Source: Bryobacterales bacterium
GTDB taxonomy: Bacteria > Acidobacteriota > Terriglobia > Bryobacterales > Bryobacteraceae
Direction: 5' to 3'
NCBI GenBank assembly: GCA_003166475.1
Contig: PMVV01000141.1
Location: 1-33,552, forward strand
Length of the DNA stretch: 33,552 bases
The position numbers were made by a program, and so were the translations under genes. Every line of letters begins with the position of its first letter. Position 1 is the first letter of the stretch. The notes under the pieces are model-generated. The model was not told the origin of the DNA. It did no database searches and saw only the letters and a list, made by a program, of their open reading frames with translations. Positions 16,301 to 23,437 of this stretch are shown here, in pieces.

Positions 16301-16660
16301 GAAAAGCACGCGCTTGCCGTCCGGCGTCCAGCCCACGGCTTCGTCACGGCCCGGATGATAGGTCAGCCGCCGCGGCACGCCTCCCGCCGCAGGCATGACG
16401 AAGACATCCACGTTGCCGTCATATTCGCCGGTGAAGGCAATCGTCGATCCATCCGGCGAAAACACCGCGTCAGTCTCCACCCCCGGCGCCGTGGTCAGCC
16501 GTTTGGCTTCGCCGCCTTCGCGCGGGACCGTCCAAAGATCGCCCGCGTACGAAAACGCAATCTGCGTTCGGCTGAGCGCCGGTTTCCGCAAAAGCAGGTG
16601 CCCGGTCTGGGCGCCAGCGAAAGGCGTCAATAGGAGGAACACGCATGCGATTCGATGCAT
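13387..16660 (-). pseudogene. TolB/tricorn-type S41 peptidase, single frameshift
   Basis: Start 16660 (MHRIACVFLLLTPFAGAQ) gives a signal peptide. Two propeller-like regions of PD40/TolB repeats follow (AVFSPDGSTIAFTGEYDG, EPVWSPDGQSIAYFSDESG, TPRWSPDSKKIAYLD). A charged linker with three AKKDD units lies near residue 545. The tricorn-type domain begins VWRIEREFFYDPHYHG near residue 700, followed by a PDZ-like segment. At 13900 an extra base breaks the frame: GCGGTG then ATCATCGACGAACGC should read V-IIDERFNHGGKLA. The second frame continues to 13387 and contains EFAGSGGDAMPW, where the nucleophile Ser of this family is expected. The shifted product therefore loses the catalytic serine. Total length, about 1090 residues, is normal. 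One-base error in a CC pair is possible, so the gene may be intact in the organism. Confidence 0.85.
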
Positions 16661-16667
16661 AAGGTCT

Positions 16668-16673
16668 AGTATC
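16668..16673 (-). promoter_or_regulatory. -10-like GATACT, leaderless type
   Basis: Minus-strand GATACT ends seven bases before the ATG at 16660, the same spacing as other boxes in the window. The first base deviates from TATACT. No SD sequence. Confidence 0.35.
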
Positions 16674-16693
16674 GCAAGAGTGTCAGGCGAAGA

Positions 16694-16734
16694 GCGGGGC
16701 TGAGAGCCCCGCGCAGGCCGGGGGCCTGCCCCAC
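16694..16734. repeat. Double-hairpin repeat with GCCCCAC tail
   Basis: GCGGGGCT, GAG, AGCCCCGC (16694-16712), then GCAGGCC, GGG, GGCCTGC (16713-16729), then CCCAC. It sits between two divergent genes, so it cannot be only a terminator here. Confidence 0.85.
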
Positions 16735-16774
16735 TTAACATGCGCGTTTTGGTCCCGCCGTTCGTCTTTATCTC

Positions 16775-19700
16775 TTGGACGCCACTCCAAAGATTTGCCT
16801 CCGTGCCGCGGTTGTGGCCGCCGCGCTGTTGTTCTGCCGAGCCCTGTGCCCGGCCGCGACCGTTCAACCCCTGGCCGTGCAGCAAACCCGCTACGAAGTG
16901 AGCGTGGGCGAACCCGTACAAATCGCCGTGCCGCCGGAAACGCTCGATTTCCTGCTGAAAGCCAAGACCCTGCGCCTGGCTGTAGACGGCGACATCGACG
17001 GCGCACAATCGAGCGCCCTTTTGGTTGGGCCTAACCGCGCCCGCGACCGGGTGCTACTGGCGGCGTCGCTCCGCATCAGCCCCGGCGAGTATCGAGCCAA
17101 GCTCTCCGCCACTAGCGAAGCGGGTGAGGAGCGCGTCACCACATTGGCGATCGTCGTGAAGCCCAGGACAACGGTGCCATCGAGCGCCACCCGGCCTCCC
17201 GTGGTGTTGCTGAATGGATGGGAAACCGGCGTCACCGGCGCGTGCAACGCATCTGCCGCGTCGGATACCTTTGGGAATCTCGCCGGGTATCTGATCTCCG
17301 ACGGCGTCCCAGTGGTATATTTCTTCGATAACTGCGCCATCGATGCTAACCAAACCATCGAAACGTTAGGCAACGAATTGGGTACCTACCTGAATTCCAT
17401 CACATACGACAATGGCGACCAGGTGCCCCAGATCGATCTGGTAGCGTTCAGCATGGGCGGCCTGATCGCCAGGGCCTACCTGGCAGGACTGCAAACCACC
17501 GGGACAGCCACGCCACCCGTTACCCCATTGGTGCGCGACCTGATCTTGATTGCCACGCCGAATTTCGGCTCGTTCGTGGCCGGCAACTATGCCATCACCC
17601 TTTCAGCTTTGTCCGGGACGCAGGACGCCGAGTTGATCCCGGGCAGTTCCTTTTTATGGAACCTGGCCACCTGGAACCAGCGCGGCGACGATCTCCGCGG
17701 AGTGAACGCGCTGGCCATTGTGGGCGACGCCGGCCCTTACCTGGCAAGCTTGTCGGCGACCACCCAACTGAACAACGCCAGCGATGGGCTTGTCTCGGAG
17801 ACTAGCGCCGCGCTGGGCTTTGGCCTGCCGCCGAACACCTACCCGACCCAGGTTGTCCCCTACTGCCACGTGGACCCGTCGGTTTTCACCAACACCATCT
17901 TCACATTCGACTGCAATGCCGCGGGAATTGCCAACGTCACCAGCACCACCCAGGAAACCGGCGTGATCGTGCGTTCCTTTCTGGCGGGCAATTCGAACTG
18001 GCAGTCCATCGGCGTAACCGCCGCTAAGGATCCCTGGTTGTCGATCGACGGCGGGATGTTCTTCGCCATGGAGAATCAGACCGGCAGCTATGTTACGGAT
18101 TTGACCGGCGTCGTATGGGGAACGGTTGAGCTGACTCCGGGCGGCGATACCGATATCGTGTACTACACCGACTTCGTCAACGGAACGGGCGATTACCAGG
18201 CCACCAGTACATCGCTGAGTACCATCAACTGTGGCACGCTCGCCGAAGCTCTGGGCTACTTCTCATCGCCGCGCTGTAAGCTCGATACGGCCATTTATGA
18301 CGTGACTCCCCACGGCGCGCCCGGATGGACCGTGACTTCGGGTTCTACCATCACCATCACCGGCAACGACTTTGGCTCCCAATGCACCAGTTGCCAGGTA
18401 TTGGCGATTCCGGTGGGCTCCAGCACGCAAACGGCGCTGCAAGTGTCGTCGTGGACGAATGGGGCGATTTCCGCGGCGCTGCCTGCGACGCTCACCGGTC
18501 TAATCACTATCCAAGTGAACGCCACGCCGGGGACCGATGCCATCACCATCATGGCGTCGCCTCTCGCCGCCTCCCCATCGAGCCTGCAATTCGCCTACAC
18601 GCTGGGTGGCGACGTTCCCGCGGCGCAGTCCATTCAGCTCGCCAACAACGGAAGCGCAACGGTGACCTGGAGCGCAACCGTAAGTGAGTTATGGCTGAGT
18701 CTGTCGCCGGCGTCGGGCACCCTGCCTTCGACTCTTTCGGTGTCTGTCTCGCCCGCGTCCCTAACCGCTGGGACTTACACCGCCACCGTTCTGATCACTC
18801 CCTCGGGTACGTCCAACAGCCCGCTGATGGTTAACGTCACTCTAACGGTGGCGGCGGTGTCCGGTGCGGCGTTGGCGGTAACGCCGCAGGCGCTCACTTT
18901 CAACTACGCGCCGGGCGGCACAACGCCGGCCGCACAAACGATATCCATCGCTAACACTGGCTCGGGCACGCTTTCCTGGATTGCCTCCTCCAGCGTGCCG
19001 TGGGCCACCTTGTCCGCCGCGTCCGGCACCGCGACCGCAAGCGCGACCGCTAAGCTATCGGTGTCCGTAAACCCGGCCAGTCTGGCGGTCGGAAGCTATA
19101 CCGGCAACGTGCAGATCGCCGCGGCCGGGGCGTCCGGCAGTCCGGTGTCTGTCTCCCTGACGCTCGTTGTTGGGGTCGCGCAGCCTGCCGGCGTCATCAC
19201 CGGCGTGGTGAACGGAGCAAGCTTCGGGGCCGGTTTCGCATCGGCCACCTGGGTCTCCATCTTTGGCACGAACCTGTCCGCGAGTACCCAAATCTGGGGC
19301 GCCAGCGACTTCGTCAATGGGGCGCTGCCGGTCTCGCTCGATCAGGTGTCAGTCACCATCGACGGCAAACCCGCCTACGTGGAGTACATCAGCGCCACGC
19401 AAATCAACGTCCTGGCTCCCGACGATGCAACCACCGGCAACGTCCAGATCCAAGTAACCGCGGCCGGTCAGACGAGCAATAGCTTCACGGCGCAGAAGCA
19501 GCCGTATGCGCCGGCGTTCTTCACCTTTGACAATGGCAAGTATGTGGCGGCGGAGCATTCCGACTACACCCTGCTGGGCGCTACCGGTCTGATCGCCGGA
19601 GTGACCACTACGCCAGCCCAGCCGGGAGAGGTCGTCCTGCTGTACGGGACCGGATTCGGCCCCACCAGTCCGGCAACCCCGACCGATCAATTGGTTACCG

Positions 19701-19903
19701 CCGAAGCCTCGCTGCCCGCGAATTCCGTTCAGATCACCATCGGCGGTATCGCGGCGGCGGTGCAATTCGCCGGGCTGACCGGGTCGGGACTCTATCAGTT
19801 CAACGTGACGGTGCCGAGTAGTCTGCCCAGCGGCGATGCCCCGGTACTGGCGACCATCGGTGGCCTATCCACACAGTCCGCAGTTTCCATCACGATCCAG
19901 TAG
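16775..19903 (+). CDS. Secreted lipase-like hydrolase with BACON repeats and TIGR03437 domain
   Basis: A 1042-residue surface or secreted protein. A hydrophobic signal lies at about residues 7-28. An alpha/beta-hydrolase domain starts at VVLLNGWETG, with the nucleophile in AFSMGGL (Ser226) and a lipase/PGAP1-like neighbourhood (RAYLAGLQ, LILIATPNFGS). An IPT/TIG-like stretch follows (GSTITITGNDFG). Two BACON-type repeats are at about 594-692 and 700-798, each with APxGG..PAAQ, a TWS/SWI strand and VSV.PASL..G.Y. The C-terminal 240 residues (GVVNGASFGAGFAS to SAVSITIQ) are the domain typical of Solibacter proteins. The start is a TTG; no ATG is available in frame before the signal. Role: probable ester or lipid hydrolysis at the cell surface, carbohydrate or mucin-like attachment through BACON repeats being possible. 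Confidence 0.85.
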   Translation: MDATPKICLRAAVVAAALLFCRALCPAATVQPLAVQQTRYEVSVGEPVQIAVPPETLDFLLKAKTLRLAVDGDIDGAQSSALLVGPNRARDRVLLAASLRISPGEYRAKLSATSEAGEERVTTLAIVVKPRTTVPSSATRPPVVLLNGWETGVTGACNASAASDTFGNLAGYLISDGVPVVYFFDNCAIDANQTIETLGNELGTYLNSITYDNGDQVPQIDLVAFSMGGLIARAYLAGLQTTGTATPPVTPLVRDLILIATPNFGSFVAGNYAITLSALSGTQDAELIPGSSFLWNLATWNQRGDDLRGVNALAIVGDAGPYLASLSATTQLNNASDGLVSETSAALGFGLPPNTYPTQVVPYCHVDPSVFTNTIFTFDCNAAGIANVTSTTQETGVIVRSFLAGNSNWQSIGVTAAKDPWLSIDGGMFFAMENQTGSYVTDLTGVVWGTVELTPGGDTDIVYYTDFVNGTGDYQATSTSLSTINCGTLAEALGYFSSPRCKLDTAIYDVTPHGAPGWTVTSGSTITITGNDFGSQCTSCQVLAIPVGSSTQTALQVSSWTNGAISAALPATLTGLITIQVNATPGTDAITIMASPLAASPSSLQFAYTLGGDVPAAQSIQLANNGSATVTWSATVSELWLSLSPASGTLPSTLSVSVSPASLTAGTYTATVLITPSGTSNSPLMVNVTLTVAAVSGAALAVTPQALTFNYAPGGTTPAAQTISIANTGSGTLSWIASSSVPWATLSAASGTATASATAKLSVSVNPASLAVGSYTGNVQIAAAGASGSPVSVSLTLVVGVAQPAGVITGVVNGASFGAGFASATWVSIFGTNLSASTQIWGASDFVNGALPVSLDQVSVTIDGKPAYVEYISATQINVLAPDDATTGNVQIQVTAAGQTSNSFTAQKQPYAPAFFTFDNGKYVAAEHSDYTLLGATGLIAGVTTTPAQPGEVVLLYGTGFGPTSPATPTDQLVTAEASLPANSVQITIGGIAAAVQFAGLTGSGLYQFNVTVPSSLPSGDAPVLATIGGLSTQSAVSITIQ

Positions 19904-19930
19904 TGCTGTGGGGCGGGCGTCCACGCCTGC

Positions 19931-20005
19931 AGCGGGTCTCCAGACCCGCTCGGGGCCGATTAACAATCGGCCTGCAGGTTGCCAACTGTTGCCAACCTGC
20001 CCCAC
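19931..20005. repeat. Triple-hairpin repeat with GCCCCAC tail
   Basis: Three stems in a row: AGCGGGTCT, CC, AGACCCGCT (19931-19950); GGCCGATT, AAC, AATCGGCC (19954-19972); GCAGGTTG and CAACCTGC around an 11-base loop (19974-20000); then CCCAC. A partial copy of the first stem (GGTCTCCAGACCCGC) follows at about 20010-20024. Stem sequences differ from the other repeats, but layout and tail agree. It follows the stop at 19903. Confidence 0.8.
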
Positions 20006-20034
20006 AGTTGGTCTCCAGACCCGCCTTCCTCGGC

Positions 20035-20040
20035 TATCAT
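20035..20040 (+). promoter_or_regulatory. -10 box TATCAT
   Basis: TATCAT ends eleven bases before the ATG at 20052, giving a leader of only a few bases. No SD. Confidence 0.4.
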
Positions 20041-20051
20041 AAATAGCGGAT

Positions 20052-21011
20052 ATGCAAACCAAGCAATTAGGCAACAGCGACATGCACCTCACGCCCATCG
20101 GCATCGGCGCTTGGGCCATGGGCGGCGGCGGTTGGGCGTTCGCCTGGGGACCGCAGGACGACGACGAATCCGTGGCGGCCATCCACGCCGCGCTGGACGC
20201 GGGGCTGAACTGGATCGACACGGCCGCGGTCTACGGCCTGGGCCATTCCGAAGAAGTCGTGGCCCGCGCGCTCAAAGGCCGATCTCGCAAACCGTTCGTC
20301 TTCACCAAGTGCGAACGCGTGTGGAACGACCGCCGCGAAATTGGCAAGAGCCTGAAGGCGGACTCCATCCGCCGCGAAGTCGAGGCCAGCCTGCGCCGTC
20401 TTCAGTTGGACACCATCGACCTGTACCAGATTCACTGGCCCGAACCGGATGAGGATATCGAGGAAGGCTGGACGGCGATGGCGCAGCTTCAGCGCGAGGG
20501 CAAAGTGCGCTGGATCGGAGTATCCAATTTCAATGTGGACCAACTGCGCCGAGCGCGGGCCATCGCGCCCATCACCTCGCTGCAGCCGCCCTATTCGATC
20601 GTTTCGCCTGAAATCGAGGAGGCCCTGCTGCCGTATACCCAGCAGCATGGCATCGGCGTGATCGTGTATTCGCCCATGAAATCGGGACTGCTGTCGGGCG
20701 CCATGACGCGCGAGCGCGTCGCCGCCATGCCGTCGGACGACCACCGCCGGCGCATGCCTCATTTCCAGGAGCCGCGGCTTACCCGCAATCTGGAGTTGGC
20801 CGAATTGCTGCGCGCGATCGGGCGGCGCCACGGCCGCACTCCTGGCGAAGTGGCCATTTCATGGACGCTGCGCAATCCGGCGGTGACCGCGGCGATTGTC
20901 GGCATGCGCTCGGCCAAGCAGGTGGAGGGTGTCATCGGCGCCGCGGAGTTTCGGCTCAGTCCGGAAGAGGTGGGGGAGATCGAAGGCTTTGTGCAGGCAG
21001 GCGCGGCTTAG
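20052..21011 (+). CDS. Aldo/keto reductase
   Basis: A 319-residue NADPH-dependent TIM-barrel oxidoreductase, cytoplasmic. The catalytic tetrad is visible: Asp56 and Tyr61 in WIDTAAVYGLGHSEE, Lys86 in VFTKCERVW and His128 in LYQIHWPEPDED. Cofactor-binding segments include GVSNFNVDQL and VGMRSAKQVEGVIGA. Length and order of motifs are normal for the AKR11/12-like group. Substrate unknown. Part of this gene (20523-20587) and its last bases (20995-21010) recur in diverged form at 21678-21758, which suggests a former second copy. Only a short hairpin-rich spacer precedes it; it looks monocistronic. Confidence 0.92.
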   Translation: MQTKQLGNSDMHLTPIGIGAWAMGGGGWAFAWGPQDDDESVAAIHAALDAGLNWIDTAAVYGLGHSEEVVARALKGRSRKPFVFTKCERVWNDRREIGKSLKADSIRREVEASLRRLQLDTIDLYQIHWPEPDEDIEEGWTAMAQLQREGKVRWIGVSNFNVDQLRRARAIAPITSLQPPYSIVSPEIEEALLPYTQQHGIGVIVYSPMKSGLLSGAMTRERVAAMPSDDHRRRMPHFQEPRLTRNLELAELLRAIGRRHGRTPGEVAISWTLRNPAVTAAIVGMRSAKQVEGVIGAAEFRLSPEEVGEIEGFVQAGAA

Positions 21012-21141
21012 GGGGCTTAACAGCAGTGGGGCAGCCGCCGGCAGGGTCCGCGGAGGTGCTTAGCCGGTCTGGGGAAACCGCTCCGTCGACGGCGACGGGG
21101 AAGCGCCCTAGGCGCAATGCTGTTCACTTAATGATGCTTCG

Positions 21142-21222
21142 GTGGGGCAGGCGATCGTTTTATGTCGCCTGCCAACGCTCCCCGCAGGCGGCAGACCACA
21201 AAGTGCGATGGTCTGCCCCACC
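21142..21222. repeat. Two long-loop palindromic repeats
   Basis: GTGGGGCA leads into stem GGCAGGCGA (21146-21154) and TCGCCTGCC (21165-21173), loop TCGTTTTATG. A second stem follows: GGCAGACCA (21190-21198) and TGGTCTGCC (21209-21217), then CCACC. Both loops are ten bases, as at 4640. The coding sequence of a DUF4160 gene begins abruptly at its right edge. The 21012-21140 stretch before it holds nothing recognisable. Confidence 0.8.
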
Positions 21223-21224
21223 AA

Positions 21225-21311
21225 GGGGTGGAAATCGGACGAATCGAAAGGCTGGTCGCGGAAAACGCGGACCTGTTGTTGAGGGCATGGCATGAGTGCT
21301 TCGGGGACTGA
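21225..21311 (+). pseudogene. DUF4160 gene, only the C-terminal end left
   Basis: The frame reads GVEIGRIERLVAENADLLLR then AWHECFGD and stops at 21311. This is the usual C-terminus of DUF4160 proteins (EI.RI..LV.EN...LL.AWHE.FGD), which are about 80-90 residues long. The first 50-60 residues are absent and the sequence before is the palindromic repeat ending at 21222. The end overlaps the DUF2442 start by 20 bp, the normal arrangement of this TA-like pair. So the presumed toxin partner is dead. Confidence 0.75.
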
Positions 21312-21600
21312 ACTCAGGGAAGCATTCGCACAGAGTGTAAGTGTAAGCAATGATGCGCTGGTTGTGGACTTGGCGGACGGCAGGACAATCACGGCGCCAC
21401 TCGCATGGTTCCCGCGCCTGGCGCACGGGACCGCAACCGAGCGCACCAACTGGCGTCTCATTGCGGGCGGCGAGGGGATCCACTGGCCGGAACTCGATGA
21501 AGATATCAGTGTGGAGAGTCTCCTTGCGGGCCGCGGATCTGGTGAAACGCAGGAGTCTCTTCGCCGGTGGCTCGAGCGGCGGGAAACGGCCGCACGATAA
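21292..21600 (+). CDS. DUF2442 protein, orphan partner of DUF4160
   Basis: A 102-residue protein. The DUF2442 signature is clear: LVVDLADGRTITAPLAWFPRL, ATERTNWRLIAGGEGIHWP and ELDEDISVESLLAGR. DUF2442 genes usually lie next to DUF4160 genes, in a pair regarded as TA-like. Here the DUF4160 gene keeps only its last 28 codons, and the two overlap by 20 bp. The DUF2442 frame itself is intact. It may persist as a solitary regulator or immunity gene. Confidence 0.85.
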   Translation: MSASGTELREAFAQSVSVSNDALVVDLADGRTITAPLAWFPRLAHGTATERTNWRLIAGGEGIHWPELDEDISVESLLAGRGSGETQESLRRWLERRETAAR

Positions 21601-21604
21601 CGCC

Positions 21605-21676
21605 GCCCCGCGTCGCTGTATAAGGCGGCCCGCTGCGCTCCCTGCCATAGCGGCGCAAAGCCCGCCGCGGGACTGT
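21605..21676 (+). pseudogene. Relic of DUF1549 cytochrome gene, promoter plus heme motif
   Basis: Bases 21605-21623 repeat the promoter region of the downstream DUF1549 gene (23397-23416, including CGCGTCGCTGTATAA). Bases 21627-21676 then repeat its heme region (23535-23584), with two mismatches, and still encode RCAPCHSGAKPAAGLS. About 115 bp between these parts is missing. It is a deletion-shrunken copy of the gene at 23438. Confidence 0.75.
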
Positions 21677-21762
21677 CGAGTCTCCGATTTCAACGTGGAC
21701 CAACTGCGCCGCGCGCGAGCCATCGCGCCCATCACCTCGCTTGCAGGCAGGCGCGGTGTAGT
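21677..21762 (+). pseudogene. Relic of aldo/keto reductase gene
   Basis: Bases 21677-21743 repeat 20522-20587 of the aldo/keto reductase gene with about five mismatches and encode VSDFNVDQLRRARAI then APITSL. Bases 21741-21759 then match the last bases of the same gene (20994-21011), GCAGGCAGGCGCGG and the TAG. About 410 bp in between is lost. The two relics join directly at 21676/21677. Confidence 0.75.
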
Positions 21763-21884
21763 GCGCTCCCGCCGCCTGCGACTGCGGCGTTACTCGCGAT
21801 TGACACCCGGAGTGAAACCTGCCACCTTGGCATTTGCGCACGGGCCGGCTTGTTGCGGCGAAACCGCCGTGCGCCAAAATGGCC

Positions 21885-23306
21885 ATGCGGACCCTGGAGA
21901 TTCTGACCTTGATCGCGCTGGCGCCGCCGATCGTCGGCCTCGCCTTTCGGCCGATGCGCCGCCCCGGCTGGCTGCGCGCTCTGGCGTGGACCGCGGTGGC
22001 TCTGGCGCTGCTGCAGCTTGTCATCGAGGGATACCGCTGGCAAATGATTCCGGCGTATCTTTTGGTGGTTTCGGGTTGTCTCCGCACGCGGAAAGCTGCC
22101 GGCGGAGCGGCCCAGGAATCACGCTGGCGGACAGCCGTGCGCCTCGCTCGCGCGGCCGTAGAGGTGGCGGCTTGGATGGTGGCGCTGTTCTTGGGACTGG
22201 GGACTCCCGTGTTCCGGGATCCCACACCTACGGGGCACTATCCGGTGGGTACGGCGCGGCTGTATTTTTCGGACGACTCGCGCCAGGATCCACTCGCCCC
22301 CTATCCCGGCACACCGCGCGAATTGCTAGTGGTGGCCTGGTATCCCGCGCACGCAACTCCAGGCGCGCCGACCGAACGCTTTTGGCCCGACGCGCCAGTC
22401 AGCGTACCGCGGCTGGCCACGCTCGTTCACCTGCCGGCGTTCAATTTCGCGCAGCATCTGCGTTTGGTCCAGTCGCACTCTTCTCCGAACGCGCCGGTGG
22501 CTCGAGCGCAGTCCCGGTACCCGGTCCTGCTGTTCTCGCACGGATATGGCTCGACGCCCTGGCAGAACACGGTACAGATGGAAGAGCTTGCCAGCCACGG
22601 CTTTATCGTCTTCAGTATCGGGCACACTTACGAAAGCGCGGCGATTCGCTTTCCTGACGGCCGCGTCGCGCCCATGAACCAGTCGCGCCTGCAAGCGGTA
22701 GGCGGGGATCGCTCGAAACTAAAAGAGCTTATCGCCCAGAGCCTGAGCGTCTGGGTGGCGGACACCGGGTACGTATTCGATGAGTTGGTCAAGATCGACG
22801 CGGAGGGCGCTAGCCGCTTTAGCCACCGCCTCGATCTCACCCGCGCGGGGGTGTTCGGAATGTCCTTCGGCGGAGCGGCGGCGGGCGTATTCTGTGCTCA
22901 AGATCCGCGCTGCAAGGCCGGAATGAACATGGACGGCTTCCAGCACGGCGCTTTCGCCGAACATCCGCTGACCGTGCCGTTCTTGTATTTCGCCGCCGGA
23001 GAAGGCGCCCACGAGAACGATGCGATCTATGCCGGTTCGCGAGGCGATTTCTACAGCGTGCAGATCCGCCATGCGGAGCACGCCGACTTTTCCGATGCGA
23101 GCCTGGTCGCGCCGATCCTGAAGTATGTTGGCGTCCTTGGATCTATCCGTGCCGAAAAAATGGAAAGAATTCTGAGCGCTTATTCGTTGGCATTTTTCCA
23201 GAAGTACGTGCAAGGGAGATTGGCGCCGTTGCTTGACGGGCCGCCCCCTGCGGGCCAGTATTCCGAAGTGGTTTTCAGAGCGCGTAAAGGCTCTTACCCG
23301 CCGTAA
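21885..23306 (+). CDS. PAF-acetylhydrolase-like membrane serine hydrolase
   Basis: A 473-residue protein. The N-terminal third has about four hydrophobic helices (TLIALAPPIVGLAF, WTAVALALLQLVI, AYLLVVSG, AAWMVALFLGLG). The rest is an alpha/beta hydrolase of the platelet-activating-factor acetylhydrolase II type: YPVLLFSHGYGSTPW, then GFIVFSIGHTYESA, then the nucleophile in VFGMSFGGAAAG (Ser327). An Asp in MNMDGFQHG and a His in HAEHADFSD fit the triad. Such enzymes cleave short acyl chains from phospholipids or polyesters. Start may be 21879 or 21885. Just before it lies the relic patch 21605-21762 and 120 bp with no feature. Confidence 0.82.
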   Translation: MRTLEILTLIALAPPIVGLAFRPMRRPGWLRALAWTAVALALLQLVIEGYRWQMIPAYLLVVSGCLRTRKAAGGAAQESRWRTAVRLARAAVEVAAWMVALFLGLGTPVFRDPTPTGHYPVGTARLYFSDDSRQDPLAPYPGTPRELLVVAWYPAHATPGAPTERFWPDAPVSVPRLATLVHLPAFNFAQHLRLVQSHSSPNAPVARAQSRYPVLLFSHGYGSTPWQNTVQMEELASHGFIVFSIGHTYESAAIRFPDGRVAPMNQSRLQAVGGDRSKLKELIAQSLSVWVADTGYVFDELVKIDAEGASRFSHRLDLTRAGVFGMSFGGAAAGVFCAQDPRCKAGMNMDGFQHGAFAEHPLTVPFLYFAAGEGAHENDAIYAGSRGDFYSVQIRHAEHADFSDASLVAPILKYVGVLGSIRAEKMERILSAYSLAFFQKYVQGRLAPLLDGPPPAGQYSEVVFRARKGSYPP

Positions 23307-23343
23307 GAATGATGGGTGCGGGACGGTTTTGGGGAGACCCCTG

Positions 23344-23404
23344 CCGGCCTACGGCCGGTGGACCGGCGAGGGCGCCGGTCCGCGGGCGAGGGCGCCCGCC
23401 CCGC
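23344..23404. repeat. Triple-hairpin GC repeat
   Basis: Stems CCGGCC/GGCCGG (23344-23358), GACCGGC/GCCGGTC (23361-23380) and GCGGGCG/CGCCCGC (23382-23399) stand in tandem and end in CCCGC. AGGG motifs occupy the loops of the second and third. Layout agrees with the other repeats, sequence differs. It directly precedes the promoter at 23412. Confidence 0.7.
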
Positions 23405-23411
23405 GTCGCTG

Positions 23412-23417
23412 TATAAT
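23412..23417 (+). promoter_or_regulatory. -10 box TATAAT
   Basis: Consensus TATAAT, 20 bases before the ATG at 23438. A short leader of about 14 bases would result. The same CGTCGCTGTATAA string recurs in the relic at 21610-21623. Confidence 0.5.
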
Positions 23418-23437
23418 TGTGGACCAGCACTCATCAC

